Origin: an uncultured Mobiluncus sp.
GTDB lineage: Bacteria; Actinomycetota; Actinomycetes; Actinomycetales; Actinomycetaceae
Assembly (NCBI RefSeq): GCF_947254095.1
Contig: NZ_CAMYBV010000008.1
Location: 1-64,000, forward strand
DNA: 64,000 nt
Direction of reading: 5' to 3'
The notes under the pieces are model-generated. The model was not told where the DNA came from and did not search any database. It saw only the letters and a program-made list of their open reading frames with translations. Numbering within the stretch: position 1 is the first letter of the stretch; the number at the start of each line of letters is the position of its first letter. A program made the translations under genes and the position numbers. This document shows positions 17,754 to 26,680 of this stretch, piece by piece.

Positions 17754-18737
17754 TTAGATAAGGGGCTGGCCGGTCAGAATCCGGTAAGCCTCCAGGTAAC
17801 GTTCGCTGGTGCGCTGGACCACCTCGGGAGGCAGAGCCGGAGGCTTGGCGTCGCCGTGACGGTCCCACCCGGACTGGGGACCTGTCAACCAGTCCCGCAC
17901 ATACTGCTTGTCGAAACTGGGAGTGACCTGGCCTTCCACCCAGGCATCCGCGGGCCAGAAGCGGGAGGAGTCCGGGGTGATGACTTCGTCGCCCAGCACG
18001 AAAGACGCGGCGGCGTCATCGAGGGTGTCGCCGTGGACGTAGTGTCCGGGCAGCGCCCCGAATTCAAACTTCGTGTCAGCCAGGATAATCCCACGTTCAG
18101 CCGCGATTTCTGCGGCTTTGCGGTAAATCTGCAGGGTCAGGTCCGTCAGGTTCTTTGCTACCGCCCGGCCATGCAGCTGGGCAATGCGGGAGGCGGAAAC
18201 ATTTTCATCGTGTTCGCCCAGTTCAGCCTTGATAGCAGGAGTAAAAATCGGTTCGGACAGTTTCGAGGCCTCGCGCAGTCCCGGCGGCAGGGCAATGCCA
18301 CACACCGCGCCCGATTGCTGATATTCAGCCAACCCCGAACCGGTCAGGTAGCCGCGAGCCACACATTCGACCGGATACATTTCCAACCGTCGGGTAATCA
18401 TCGCCCGCCCCGCGACCTCCGCCGGCACGTCAACCCCGAGGTAATGGGTGTTGACCAGGCCGTTAAGCTGGTTAAACCACCAGCGAGACAGTTGGGTCAG
18501 CACCGCGCCCTTACCGGGAATCGGGGTGTCGAGGATAAAGTCGTAAGCCGAAATCCGGTCGGTCGCCACCAACATCAAACGGTCTGCGGTGGAAATTCCG
18601 GCGGCGTCTTCGGGAATAAAGATTTCCCGAACTTTGCCTGCCGCTGCCTTTTTCCACCCGGGAATGTCTGGAATCTCAGTCACTGGGTGCTCGAGAACGT
18701 CACTGGGAACATAATCTGGAGCTACAAAATCAGCCAT
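17754..18737 (-). CDS. purC: SAICAR synthetase
   Basis: Joins CAIR and aspartate to SAICAR, 327 residues. Contains the family's GKVREIF start, RISAYDF, the VECVARGYLTGSG motif and ADTKFEFG. First gene of the purine operon. The upstream region is occupied by the palindromic repeat block, and no clear promoter or PurR-like operator was found. Confidence 0.96.
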   Translation of the reverse strand: MADFVAPDYVPSDVLEHPVTEIPDIPGWKKAAAGKVREIFIPEDAAGISTADRLMLVATDRISAYDFILDTPIPGKGAVLTQLSRWWFNQLNGLVNTHYLGVDVPAEVAGRAMITRRLEMYPVECVARGYLTGSGLAEYQQSGAVCGIALPPGLREASKLSEPIFTPAIKAELGEHDENVSASRIAQLHGRAVAKNLTDLTLQIYRKAAEIAAERGIILADTKFEFGALPGHYVHGDTLDDAAASFVLGDEVITPDSSRFWPADAWVEGQVTPSFDKQYVRDWLTGPQSGWDRHGDAKPPALPPEVVQRTSERYLEAYRILTGQPLI

Positions 18738-18886
18738 GCGTTCATTCTTTCACACAAGCGCCAGCCCCCTCAAACCATTGTGCTTGGCCTCGTCTGACCC
18801 AGATTTTGCCGCAAGTCCTGGCGGCGCCAGTATGCCCGCGAGGTTTGGCGGCGTTCGGGGGGATACTTGTCGGGTTGCGGATATAA

Positions 18887-18940
18887 GGTGGGATTTGGGT
18901 CGTAGCTGCCAATAATGGCAGCTACTGCCCAAATCCCACC
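18887..18940. repeat. Long hairpin P1, copy a
   Basis: Outer arms GGTGGGATTTGGG (18887-18899) and CCCAAATCCCACC (18928-18940) pair over 13 bp. Inner arms GTAGCTGCC and GGCAGCTAC pair over 9 bp around the loop AATAAT, with a two-base mismatch between the two helices. Two related copies are at 19369 and 27428. Confidence 0.9.
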
Positions 18941-19017
18941 TTTAAAACACGCACACCCCGAAACCTAGGAAGGTTTTACGCCCAAACAGCGCTGAAATCA
19001 GGTTATAGACACCGGAA

Positions 19018-19260
19018 GGCAGGTTGGTAGCGCAGCCTGAAGTGGATGGTCCCACCATTAGTGACGCTATTTCAGCCCCGGCAGGGAGCTGGGCGTACCC
19101 CTGCGGAATGTGATAGCGTCCGCGGGAATTTAGCCAGGCGGGGCGGGGAGCGTGGGGGGCGACTCAGCGAGAGGCTGGGGGGTGAGCGTTTTGCGACAAT
19201 AGTCGCGCAAAACGCGAGGGGGCACTCCCCCTTCCGCCTCTCGCGAGCGCCCCCGAGCGA
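19018..19260. repeat. 243-bp repeat, copy A
   Basis: Identical by eye over all 243 bases, and in the same orientation, to 27563-27805. Its 5' half holds nested pairs GACGCTAT/ATAGCGTC and GCAGGG/CCCTGC. Its 3' half holds GGGGGCG/CGCCCCC, CTC-AGC/GCGAG, GAGAGGC/GCCTCTC and GTTTTGCG/CGCAAAAC, all properly nested. A diverged copy is at 11901-12042. An open frame across it (83 codons) is probably accidental. Confidence 0.9.
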
Positions 19261-19368
19261 CGACCCCGCTACAGCCCAGCCTCCAAAAACCGGATAAGTC
19301 GCCCCGAAAATCCGGGGATAACTCCCCGCGAAAACCAGGGATAGCTGCCTAGGTTGTAAATAACTAGG

Positions 19369-19416
19369 GGGATTTGGGCAGTAGCTGCCAATAATGGCAG
19401 CTACTGCCCAAATCCC
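19369..19416. repeat. Long hairpin P1, copy b
   Basis: Perfect 21-bp arms (19369-19389 and 19396-19416) around the loop AATAAT. It is followed, as copy a is, by a tract ending CACGCACACCCCGA. The best preserved of the three copies. Confidence 0.92.
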
Positions 19417-19504
19417 ACCTTTAAACCACGCACACCCCGATACCCCGGTAACAAACAGCCCCTAAATTCCTCGGATAACCCGCAATAAAACCTGTTTAAA
19501 CCTT

Positions 19505-19530
19505 TCGGTGTGCCATATATGGCACACCGA
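19505..19530 (-). terminator. 26-bp palindrome, probable terminator of chemotaxis operon
   Basis: A perfect palindrome with half-site TCGGTGTGCCATA. It lies 47 bases past the stop of the last chemotaxis gene. On the minus strand it is followed by an A+T-rich tract with GGTTTTATT. A longer version sits after the flhF-like gene. It could also be a protein-binding dyad. Confidence 0.5.
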
Positions 19531-19576
19531 GGCAAATTGATAGGATTAACGCCGGGGCAAACCCCGGACAACGCCG

Positions 19577-20065
19577 CTAGTTAAAGCACATGACGCCGAA
19601 GCGGCCCTTGCCGTAGCCCTCGATGTCGAGGATGGAATCGCGACGCTCCACATATGAGGTGACCATCTTGTACTCGTTGGCGGGCAATTCCTCGCCGGGG
19701 GTGTACATCAAACCGATGGTGACGTGCGGAGCATCGTCTTTGTTTAACAGGCCAGAGAAAATGTTGAGGATTTCGTAGACGTTCTCAATGTAGCTGTCAG
19801 CCAGGGTGCCGTTGTTGATTTCATCTTGCGCCCCGGCAGCGGGAATGAGCTGCAGGGCGGCGCCGGCATAAGCGCACAAATCGAGATCCATAATGCAGGC
19901 GGCGCACACTTTATCCATAGCGTCGTTAAAGAACGCCACACAGCAACCGAACTCCTCGTCCGGCTTGAGGATTTCGTAGTCCGGCGAAACCTCAACGGTC
20001 CTGCCCAACAACATTTCAAACAGGTCGCGAATCTCTTTCGCAGTAGGCAAAGGGGTGGCACTCAT
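19577..20065 (-). CDS. CheX-like CheY-phosphatase candidate
   Basis: A 162-residue protein. The stretch YEILNIFSGLLN has the E-x-x-N helix typical of CheC/CheX phosphatases (compare GEITNMIAGN), which remove phosphate from CheY-P. The rest is not closely recognisable. Its ATG overlaps the stop of the preceding cheY by four bases, so the two are probably made together. Last gene of the chemotaxis cluster. Function is inferred from the motif and the position. Confidence 0.6.
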   Translation of the reverse strand: MSATPLPTAKEIRDLFEMLLGRTVEVSPDYEILKPDEEFGCCVAFFNDAMDKVCAACIMDLDLCAYAGAALQLIPAAGAQDEINNGTLADSYIENVYEILNIFSGLLNKDDAPHVTIGLMYTPGEELPANEYKMVTSYVERRDSILDIEGYGKGRFGVMCFN

Positions 20066-20421
20066 CGGTTGAACGCTCCTAAAATCGACTTGAATGTGGC
20101 GGCATCGAAAGGTTTTTGAATCAGGAAGTTCGCACCCGCCTGTTGCGCGATTTCCCGCATCTGAGGAGAACCCTCGGAAGTCACAAAGCCGACCGGAATC
20201 TTTGACCCCGTCGCCCGCAACTGCTGCAGCATCTCAATACCCAGCATATTCGGCATATTCCAGTCGGAAAGTACCAGGTCAGGCGACTCTGACAGAGCCA
20301 ACTGCAAAGCTTGGGCACCATCTTCGGCTTCCATAACTTCCCAGTCAAATCCCGCTTGGCGCAGGGTACGCACCACGATCTGTCGCATCACTCGCGAATC
20401 GTCCGCAACTATAATACGCAT
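20062..20421 (-). CDS. cheY: CheY-type response regulator 1
   Basis: A single receiver domain of 119 residues. Acidic pocket ADD near the N-terminus, phospho-acceptor Asp in LVLSDWNMPN, Thr in FVTSEGS and Lys in IQKPF. No output domain, so it probably carries signal to the motor or competes for CheA phosphate. GGAGG precedes the ATG. Paired by overlap with a CheX-like gene. Confidence 0.9.
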   Translation of the reverse strand: MRIIVADDSRVMRQIVVRTLRQAGFDWEVMEAEDGAQALQLALSESPDLVLSDWNMPNMLGIEMLQQLRATGSKIPVGFVTSEGSPQMREIAQQAGANFLIQKPFDAATFKSILGAFNR

Positions 20422-20436
20422 CGATTACCTCCGTGT

Positions 20437-20907
20437 TCACCCTTGTGCCGCATCCTGCGAGGCACCAAGGTCACATACTGAGATTACCAGGAATTTGCCT
20501 TTCCAGTTGAGGTTTACGCTAACTAAAGGCGATTCTGGCAGTGTCGGTTTTTCCTTTCCGACTTCTGGAATAATCAGGTTTCCGGAATCTTCCACAATGG
20601 ATTTCATGTTTCCGCCAATAACGTTGACGATTTCCCCGAATGCGTCCTGTTGATCTTCCTCAGTCACCTCATCAGTTTCACCCAGGCTGTACATGGCTTT
20701 GGTCAGGTCTTTTGCCGTGGAATCTTCCATCTCTAGCATGACGCGCAGCTGCTTATCGCCTTGGGAATCTACCCAGGCATAAACCGGATTCTGAAAGGGC
20801 TCGATTTCATCAGGCCACTCCATCACGGTGCCTTCGTGTTTATCAATCAAGGCATAGAAAACATCGTTAGCGATGTTCAGCACCGCTTCCCGAATTTCCT
20901 GATCCAT
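20437..20907 (-). CDS. cheX: CheX-like protein
   Basis: A 156-residue protein with DAFGEIVNVIGGNMKSIV, a clear match to the CheX/CheC active helix (GE-I-x-N-x-I-x-G-N) whose Glu and Asn act in CheY-P hydrolysis. The ATG at 20907 follows AAGGAGAG; the longer frame is rejected. It lies between the two cheY genes, so each CheY may have its own phosphatase. Confidence 0.8.
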   Translation of the reverse strand: MDQEIREAVLNIANDVFYALIDKHEGTVMEWPDEIEPFQNPVYAWVDSQGDKQLRVMLEMEDSTAKDLTKAMYSLGETDEVTEEDQQDAFGEIVNVIGGNMKSIVEDSGNLIIPEVGKEKPTLPESPLVSVNLNWKGKFLVISVCDLGASQDAAQG

Positions 20908-20991
20908 CTTTACTCTCCTTGTGTTCCTTGCTCGCAACGGGCCCCGGGGTTTTCGGTTTCACCAGCCGTCCCGCGGGGCTGAGGCGGTTCC

Positions 20992-21366
20992 TCAAGTTCC
21001 CAAGCCCAACAGCATGAGCTTTTCGTTGACCGCTTCGGGGGTGAAAGGCTTGATGAGGTACTCGTGCGCCCCAGCCGCTAAAGCGCGCACAATCTGAGAG
21101 TGCTCCGACTCGGTGGTCACCATCATCAGGGTGATATTGCGCAGTTCCTTTTCCGCGCGGATATTCACCACCAGTTCCAACCCGTTCATCACCGGCATAT
21201 TCCAGTCGATTGTCGCCAAGTCGACGCGTCCCGTGGCGGGGTCATGCAAGACTTCCATGGCCTGTTCGCCATCGGCGGCTTCGAGGATTTCAAACCCCTC
21301 CCGGCGCAGGATACCGCCAATAATTTTGCGCATAGCACGGGAGTCGTCAACGATTAATGCTTTCAT
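20992..21366 (-). CDS. cheY: CheY-type response regulator 2
   Basis: A 124-residue lone receiver domain. Acidic pair VDDS, phospho-acceptor Asp in LATIDWNMPVMNG, Thr pair in MMVTTESE and Lys in LIKPFTPE. It resembles classic CheY more closely than the other copy does (MPVMNG, KPFTPE). The start overlaps the cheR stop by four bases. Confidence 0.92.
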   Translation of the reverse strand: MKALIVDDSRAMRKIIGGILRREGFEILEAADGEQAMEVLHDPATGRVDLATIDWNMPVMNGLELVVNIRAEKELRNITLMMVTTESEHSQIVRALAAGAHEYLIKPFTPEAVNEKLMLLGLGT

Positions 21367-22187
21367 TTCCCGGCCCCTTTCAATTTATATACCGCACCTT
21401 TTGTCAACGTCATGCGCTCCCATACGGGATCCATCCCCATAGTGGTTTCCGCCGCCCCCAAGAACAGGTACCCGCCGGGCGCCATAGATTTCGCCACGCG
21501 ACGCAAGACCTCACGCTTCGTGTTGATATCGAAGTAAATCAAAACATTGCGAATAAACACGATATGGAAAGGTCCGCCTTTTGGCGGGGTCGACAACAGA
21601 TTGTGTTCCAGGAAGTTAATGCGCGACCGCAGCGACGGGCTGATGACCCAGTTGGCGCCCTCGCGGGAAAAATAGCGCACCAGCATGGGTGCCGGCAGAC
21701 CGCGGTTCACTTCCAGCTGGGTATAGAAACCCTGTCTGGCCTTGGCTAGCACTGCCCGAGAAATGTCGGTGGCGACGATGGAAAAATTCGGAGCCTGCGC
21801 CATTTCCAACAGGCTCATGGCAATGGAATAGGGTTCCTGACCGGTGGAGCAGGCCGCGGACCAAATCGAGAGATTGCGATGACCGGCCTCAGCCAGGCTG
21901 GGAACTACTGATTCTGTCAAACCCTTAAACGGGGTGACATCACGGAAAAACGAGGTTTCGTTGGTGGTCAGCGCCTCGGCGATGTCTTGCAGGTCACCAG
22001 CCCGGTGGGTGGCGATAACCTGTTGAATCCACTTGTCCACCGCGGCAGGGCCGGTGAATCCGGCTTCGCGCGCCAAAGGAATCAGCCTGGATTCAACCAG
22101 GTATTCCTTTCCGGCGGGAAGTTGGATAGCACTGCGTTGCTTGACCAATCCCGCCACATAGTCAAATGTTTGGCGGGTCAGGCTCAT
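21363..22187 (-). CDS. cheR: Chemotaxis protein methyltransferase
   Basis: Methylates receptor glutamates with S-adenosylmethionine. The 274 residues include an N-terminal helical domain, the TTNETSFFRD motif and WSAACSTGQEPYSIAM of the SAM site, then NVLIYFD. It overlaps cheB upstream and cheY downstream by four bases each. No receptor gene is present in the window. Confidence 0.95.
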   Translation of the reverse strand: MSLTRQTFDYVAGLVKQRSAIQLPAGKEYLVESRLIPLAREAGFTGPAAVDKWIQQVIATHRAGDLQDIAEALTTNETSFFRDVTPFKGLTESVVPSLAEAGHRNLSIWSAACSTGQEPYSIAMSLLEMAQAPNFSIVATDISRAVLAKARQGFYTQLEVNRGLPAPMLVRYFSREGANWVISPSLRSRINFLEHNLLSTPPKGGPFHIVFIRNVLIYFDINTKREVLRRVAKSMAPGGYLFLGAAETTMGMDPVWERMTLTKGAVYKLKGAGK

Positions 22188-23311
22188 CGTCTGGCCTCCG
22201 GAGCATAAGTTTGGACGTGACGCTGAATCTGGGTCGAGATTTCATCTAAGGGGCGAATCTCGTCAGCAAAGCCGGCATTGGCCACCGCTCCCGGCATCCC
22301 CCACACCACGGAAGTGTTTTCGTCCTGTACCAGGGTGCGCCCCCCGGCCTCCAAAACCTTGCCGCAGCCGTTCTTGCCGTCTTGACCCATGCCGGTCAGC
22401 ACGACCGCCAACATATCCCCGCCATAGAGATTCACCGCGGATTCAAACATGACGTCCACGGAAGGGCGGCAAAAGTTCACCGGCTGGGTCTGGGTCAATT
22501 TCACGCGCGGAGCCCCGGCGTTACCGGCAAAAGTCATGTGGAAGTTGCCCGGCGCCAGATAAATATGGCCAGGCGCCAGCATCATGCCTTCCGACGCCTC
22601 CTGAACAGTCGCGGAGGTCAGTTTGTCCAAACGAGCCGCCAACTGGGTGGTGAACACCGGGGGCATATGCTGAGTGATGACCATCGGTATCGGCAGGGGA
22701 CGGCTCAGACCGGAAATGACCTTGGTCAACGCCTCGGGGCCGCCAGTGGAAGAACCGAGGATGACGATACGAATCGGCTTGTCGGGCATCCCGGTGCGGT
22801 CGTGCAGTTTGAGCGGGCCGGCAAACATGGACGGTACAGACGAAATATTGGCGCGCGCCTCGGGGGACAAATTGGCAGACACCGCCCCCAACGCCCGAAC
22901 TTTGCTGGGCAGCAAGCCCAAGATGATAGGAACCAGCTGTTCACGAACACTTTGGATAGATTGCTGGACGGAACCCTGGTTAGCCGGTTTCGTCACGTAG
23001 TCCGTAGCGCCAGCGGACAGAGCCTCCAAAGTCGCGGTCGCGCCGCGCTGGGTCAAGGTAGAGAACATGATGATGGGGTCTTTGCAGCCCAATTTGCGCA
23101 ATTCGCGCACCGCCTCGATACCGTTCATCTCAGGCATTTCGATGTCCATGGTGATGGCATCAGGCTTCAGCTGCTTCCACTTCATCAGCGACAGTTTGCC
23201 GTTCGGGGCCGTGCCCACGACTTCCAAGTTAGGGTCGGCGTTGAGCGCGTCAGTTACGATTTTGCGCACCACAACGGAATCGTCCACCACGAGGACTTTA
23301 ATGCCAGCCAT
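22184..23311 (-). CDS. cheB: Chemotaxis response regulator methylesterase
   Basis: Demethylates or deamidates receptors. The 375 residues form an N-terminal receiver (VVDDSVVVRK, Asp in TMDIEMPEMNG, Lys in VTKP), a linker, and a C-terminal esterase with Ser in GSSTGGPEAL, His in ITQHMPP and Asp in TGMGQDG. GGGAGAG precedes the ATG. The 243-base gap to cheW suggests a separate transcription start. Confidence 0.96.
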   Translation of the reverse strand: MAGIKVLVVDDSVVVRKIVTDALNADPNLEVVGTAPNGKLSLMKWKQLKPDAITMDIEMPEMNGIEAVRELRKLGCKDPIIMFSTLTQRGATATLEALSAGATDYVTKPANQGSVQQSIQSVREQLVPIILGLLPSKVRALGAVSANLSPEARANISSVPSMFAGPLKLHDRTGMPDKPIRIVILGSSTGGPEALTKVISGLSRPLPIPMVITQHMPPVFTTQLAARLDKLTSATVQEASEGMMLAPGHIYLAPGNFHMTFAGNAGAPRVKLTQTQPVNFCRPSVDVMFESAVNLYGGDMLAVVLTGMGQDGKNGCGKVLEAGGRTLVQDENTSVVWGMPGAVANAGFADEIRPLDEISTQIQRHVQTYAPEARR

Positions 23312-23554
23312 CTTCTCTCCCTCAGCTGCGAGTTCTACCTTGTTAAGGCTAACTGGTTTTACGGTTCTTCGCCCGGCAACGGACGGTGGTTTTTTGCGGC
23401 GCTCCAGACCCGAACCACGCGTTACTTTACATACAGTTTACCGGAAAAGCCGCCCCGAAAAACGCGGTTGCGCCCCGACCTTGTGCGGACAAATCGGAGG
23501 GAGCCACCGCAGTGACCCCCTCCGACTTTGCAATCTCTAAACTACGGCTCGACT

Positions 23555-23992
23555 TCACGCTCCTCGGGCTTCGGCGTCGATAGCGACCACGCGCTCGACG
23601 TCGAGAACCAGCAGCAAGTCGTCGCTCAACTTGTACGCACCCAAGATGAGTTCGCGCATGTCCTGACCCAGCGTGTCCGGCGGGGCCTCGAAATCGGACT
23701 CGTCGACCTCGCGAACATCACCAATCGAATCCACCATCAGCGACAGCGTCTCGCCGTCCAGCACCACCACAACCATCATGGCTTCGCGGGGGTCCTCACG
23801 AGGCGGCAGGTGCAGCTGATTACGCAGGTCAATCAGGGTCGCGATTTGTCCGCGCAGGTTCACAAGGCCGGTGATGGCGGTCGGCGACAGCGGCACGTTC
23901 GTGATGTCCTCACCGTGCAGAATCTCGGTGACCTGGTTGACTTCAATACCGTAAAGTGCTCCGTCCAAACGGAAAGTTACGTACTGCGTCAT
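23555..23992 (-). CDS. cheW: Chemotaxis coupling protein CheW
   Basis: A 145-residue adaptor linking receptors to CheA. It has the CheW features VTFRLDGALYGIEV near the start, the VTEIL segment, NLRGQIATLIDLR and the last-half LMVDSIGDV. Six bases after cheA. A 7-bp hairpin past its end (23495-23524) may be a weak terminator. Confidence 0.93.
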   Translation of the reverse strand: MTQYVTFRLDGALYGIEVNQVTEILHGEDITNVPLSPTAITGLVNLRGQIATLIDLRNQLHLPPREDPREAMMVVVVLDGETLSLMVDSIGDVREVDESDFEAPPDTLGQDMRELILGAYKLSDDLLLVLDVERVVAIDAEARGA

Positions 23993-23998
23993 CGCTCA

Positions 23999-26497
23999 TC
24001 ACGCCCCCACCATGTCCAGGCGAGAGTTCATCTCGAGTTCCGCGTTGAAGTCTTCGATTTCGTCGAAGAACGTCGGGTCGGCGGCACGGACAGCCTGTTC
24101 GACGTCCAGCAGCTCGGTGACCCGATCCTTCAGCACCGCAGAACCCAGCAAGCCGTGGTCTTCGATGTTGGAGTGCTTGCGCTTGTCGTCGGCCACGATG
24201 TCCAGAATCTCGCGGACCACCATCGCCACGGAACGCTCGCCTCGACGATACACCACGACCTGCAGATCCTTGGGCTCCTCGTAGTCCATGACCCCGAGCA
24301 AACGATCCAGACGGACGATAGGCAGAATCTGACCCCGGTATTGGATAACTTCGCGGCCACCCACGCGTTCCACCGCCTCGACGCTGATGTGCTCCAAGCG
24401 GGTAACGGCGGCCAACGGAATCGCCACGCGACGCCCGTCGCCAATCCCGACCACCAGCGCTTGACCGGTCATCTCGGAGCTGCGAGCCTGCGCGGCTTCC
24501 GCGTCCATCTGCGCCTTTTGCGCCGCCTGGTTAGTCGCGCCAGTCAGCGACTTGCGCGCCACCGCGCCGATATCCAGAATCAGCGCCACTCGGCCATCGC
24601 CCAGCAGGGTCGCCCCGGCGTACAGACCAATGGACTTGAGCTTGGAAGACAGTGGCTTGACCACGATTTCTTCGTTGTTGATGACCTTGTCAACCACCAG
24701 GCCGAAACGCTGGTCGTCGTTTTGCAGCACGGCGATGACACCGTTGGCTTCGGAGCCGCGGTCGTTGGATTCCTCGGGGTGCAGCACATGGCTCAAACGA
24801 ATCAGCGGGAGCAGCATGCCGCGCAACCGGTAAACCGGTGAGGAGTTCACGTACTCCATCGAAGTCTCCTTGCGAGACGAATCCAAAACGACCAACTCAA
24901 GCAGGGACACCTGTGGAATGGCGTAGAGCTCGCCGTGAGACTCGACCGTCAAGGACGGCTGAATCGCCAAGGTCAGCGGAATGCGCATCCGCCAAGTCGA
25001 GCCCTTGCCGAGTTCAGACTCGACGTCAACCGTACCGCCGATGGCCTCAACAGATGTCTTAACCACGTCGGTGCCGACCCCGCGGCCGGAAATGTTCGAG
25101 ACTTTCTTTGCGGTCGAGAATCCTGGCAGGAACAGCAGGTTAAAGATTTCCTTGTCGCTCATCTCGCCGAGCTGCTGCTGGGTGACCAAGCCCTTGTCCA
25201 GAGCCTTGTTGGCGACCACAACCGGGTCGATGCCCGCGCCGTCATCGATAATGTCGACCACAACTTGACCACCGGCGTGGTAAGCCTTTAAGGTCACCGT
25301 GCCCTTCGGGTCTTTCCCGGCAGCCTGGCGAACCTCGGGCAGTTCCACCCCGTGGTCAACCGCGTTACGCACCATGTGCGTCAGCGGATCCTTGATGGCT
25401 TCCAGCAGGGAACGATCCAGTTCGGTGTCCCCGCCAATCATGACCAACTGCACGTTCTTATCAGTCTGTTTCGCCAGGTCACGCACCACGCGCGGCATCT
25501 TGGACCAGAGGTGTTCGATGGGCTGCATGCGGGTCTTCATAATGCCCTCTTGCAGCTCGGTAGCCACGATAGACAGACGCTGGGACGACTGCACCAGGTT
25601 CATGTCGGTCATCGAGTCGGTCAGGCGCACAATCTGGTTACGCACCAACACCAACTCGGACACTTCGCGCATCAGCACGTCCAGCAGGTCGACGTCCACG
25701 CGAATGGAAGAATCCGCGGCTGAACGCGCCGAACCGTGTTCCGCCGGTTTGGCTTCTTCCTTCTTAGAGGCCCGCGGAGCTGACTGCGGGGCGGGGGGTG
25801 CCGGAGGTTCCGGTTCCGGTTTCGCAGCCGGGGCAGCAGGAGCGGCCGGGGCTGGCGGGGCGGCGTCCTCACCCAGGTTCACGTTACCGTTCTCATCAGC
25901 GACATTGGTCAAGAACGGAATCTCCGCCGGGGGCTCCTCGGCGGCGGCTGGCGGGGTGACCAGGTCCTCGCCCAAGTTCACGTTGCCGTTCTCATCAGCA
26001 ACGTTGGTCAAGAACGGAATCTCAGCCGATGCCTCAGCAGCCGGGGCAGCAGCCTCAACCGGAGCCGGTTCATCCGCTACACCGTCAGCGGCCGGCACCG
26101 CAGCACCGGGCTGTTTGCCTTGAATAGCTTCAATCTGAGCGATGACGGAATCGATGTCCACATCGCCCTCTTGACCGGTTTCTTCCACCGAACCCATAAT
26201 GTTGCGGATACGGTCTACCATCAACAGCAGTACGTCAGCGGTCTCTTGATCCATCTCACGTACACCGTCACGCAGCTCGGAGAGCAAGTTTTCACCGCGG
26301 TGTGCCAACTTCTCGAGCCGGTTGAACGCCAGGAATCCTGACGTGCCTTTAATCGTGTGAATAGTCCGGAAAATCGAAGACAGGAGTTCTTTTGAACCCG
26401 GTTCGGATTCCAAAGACACCATGTCTTGTTCAAGTTGATCGAGGTTCTCATAGGACTCGACCAGGAATTCGCGGACAATTTCATCCATTTCGCCCAT
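23999..26497 (-). CDS. cheA: Chemotaxis histidine kinase CheA
   Basis: An 832-residue kinase that phosphorylates CheY and CheB. Order: HPt domain with phospho-His47 in FRTIHTIKGTSGF; a Pro/Ala-rich linker from about 105 to 265 in place of a recognisable P2 domain; P3 dimerisation helices; ATPase with DHGVELPEVR, DDGAGIDP and the GRGVGTDVV G-box; then two CheW-like P5 modules rather than one. The linker contains a 21-residue motif (AEIPFLTNVADENGNVN plus LGED) twice, near 157-178 and 190-211. The ATG at 26497 follows GGGAGG. A sigma-28-like promoter is upstream. Confidence 0.95.
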   Translation of the reverse strand: MGEMDEIVREFLVESYENLDQLEQDMVSLESEPGSKELLSSIFRTIHTIKGTSGFLAFNRLEKLAHRGENLLSELRDGVREMDQETADVLLLMVDRIRNIMGSVEETGQEGDVDIDSVIAQIEAIQGKQPGAAVPAADGVADEPAPVEAAAPAAEASAEIPFLTNVADENGNVNLGEDLVTPPAAAEEPPAEIPFLTNVADENGNVNLGEDAAPPAPAAPAAPAAKPEPEPPAPPAPQSAPRASKKEEAKPAEHGSARSAADSSIRVDVDLLDVLMREVSELVLVRNQIVRLTDSMTDMNLVQSSQRLSIVATELQEGIMKTRMQPIEHLWSKMPRVVRDLAKQTDKNVQLVMIGGDTELDRSLLEAIKDPLTHMVRNAVDHGVELPEVRQAAGKDPKGTVTLKAYHAGGQVVVDIIDDGAGIDPVVVANKALDKGLVTQQQLGEMSDKEIFNLLFLPGFSTAKKVSNISGRGVGTDVVKTSVEAIGGTVDVESELGKGSTWRMRIPLTLAIQPSLTVESHGELYAIPQVSLLELVVLDSSRKETSMEYVNSSPVYRLRGMLLPLIRLSHVLHPEESNDRGSEANGVIAVLQNDDQRFGLVVDKVINNEEIVVKPLSSKLKSIGLYAGATLLGDGRVALILDIGAVARKSLTGATNQAAQKAQMDAEAAQARSSEMTGQALVVGIGDGRRVAIPLAAVTRLEHISVEAVERVGGREVIQYRGQILPIVRLDRLLGVMDYEEPKDLQVVVYRRGERSVAMVVREILDIVADDKRKHSNIEDHGLLGSAVLKDRVTELLDVEQAVRAADPTFFDEIEDFNAELEMNSRLDMVGA
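25865..26027 (-). repeat. Tandem duplication in the cheA linker
   Basis: Two 64-base stretches, 25865-25928 and 25964-26027, are nearly identical and 99 bases apart. They encode the same segment PFLTNVADENGNVNLGED within an otherwise Pro/Ala-rich linker. Confidence 0.9.
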
Positions 26498-26545
26498 AAA
26501 GCGACCTCCCAAATAAGTGGTGCCTACGGCACCGTCTACGCACCA

Positions 26546-26572
26546 GTTTCGGGCATTTTTCTGAGTTTTTTA
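26546..26572 (-). promoter_or_regulatory. Sigma-28-like promoter of cheA
   Basis: On the minus strand TAAA and CCCGAAAC are 15 bases apart, about 50 bases before the cheA start. The -35 is exact and the -10 keeps CCGA. Confidence 0.5.
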
Positions 26573-26680
26573 GCGAATTCAGTAAATTTTCAGGGATATT
26601 TCTTGATTTCAAGAGCGCTTTTGGACGGTTCGCTCAGCTTTATGGGGTTTTGTCCAGCTCAGGAGGCTGGTTCGCGGTGA

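Larger units (their letters stand above)
18855..19556. repeat. Gene-free composite repeat block A
   Basis: This 0.7-kb stretch between purC and the chemotaxis genes has no supportable gene. In order it holds a long hairpin (18887-18940), the 243-bp repeat (19018-19260), a second copy of the hairpin (19369-19416), a shared tract (about 19449-19500) and a 26-bp palindrome. Block B at 27.4-27.93 kb has the same order but lacks about 170 bases around the second hairpin. Outside the 243 bp the two blocks differ visibly; inside they do not differ. Confidence 0.85.

Noticed and set aside
19046..19297. 83-codon plus-strand frame, repeated with the same first 70 or so codons at 27591
   Set aside because: It lies wholly across the structured 243-bp repeat, has no ribosome site and encodes a basic, low-complexity peptide. 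Identity of the two frames only reflects the DNA repeat.
24838..26123. Long plus-strand frames opposite cheA
   Set aside because: Products of codon bias in a high-G+C gene; low-complexity Ser/Ala proteins without recognisable domains.
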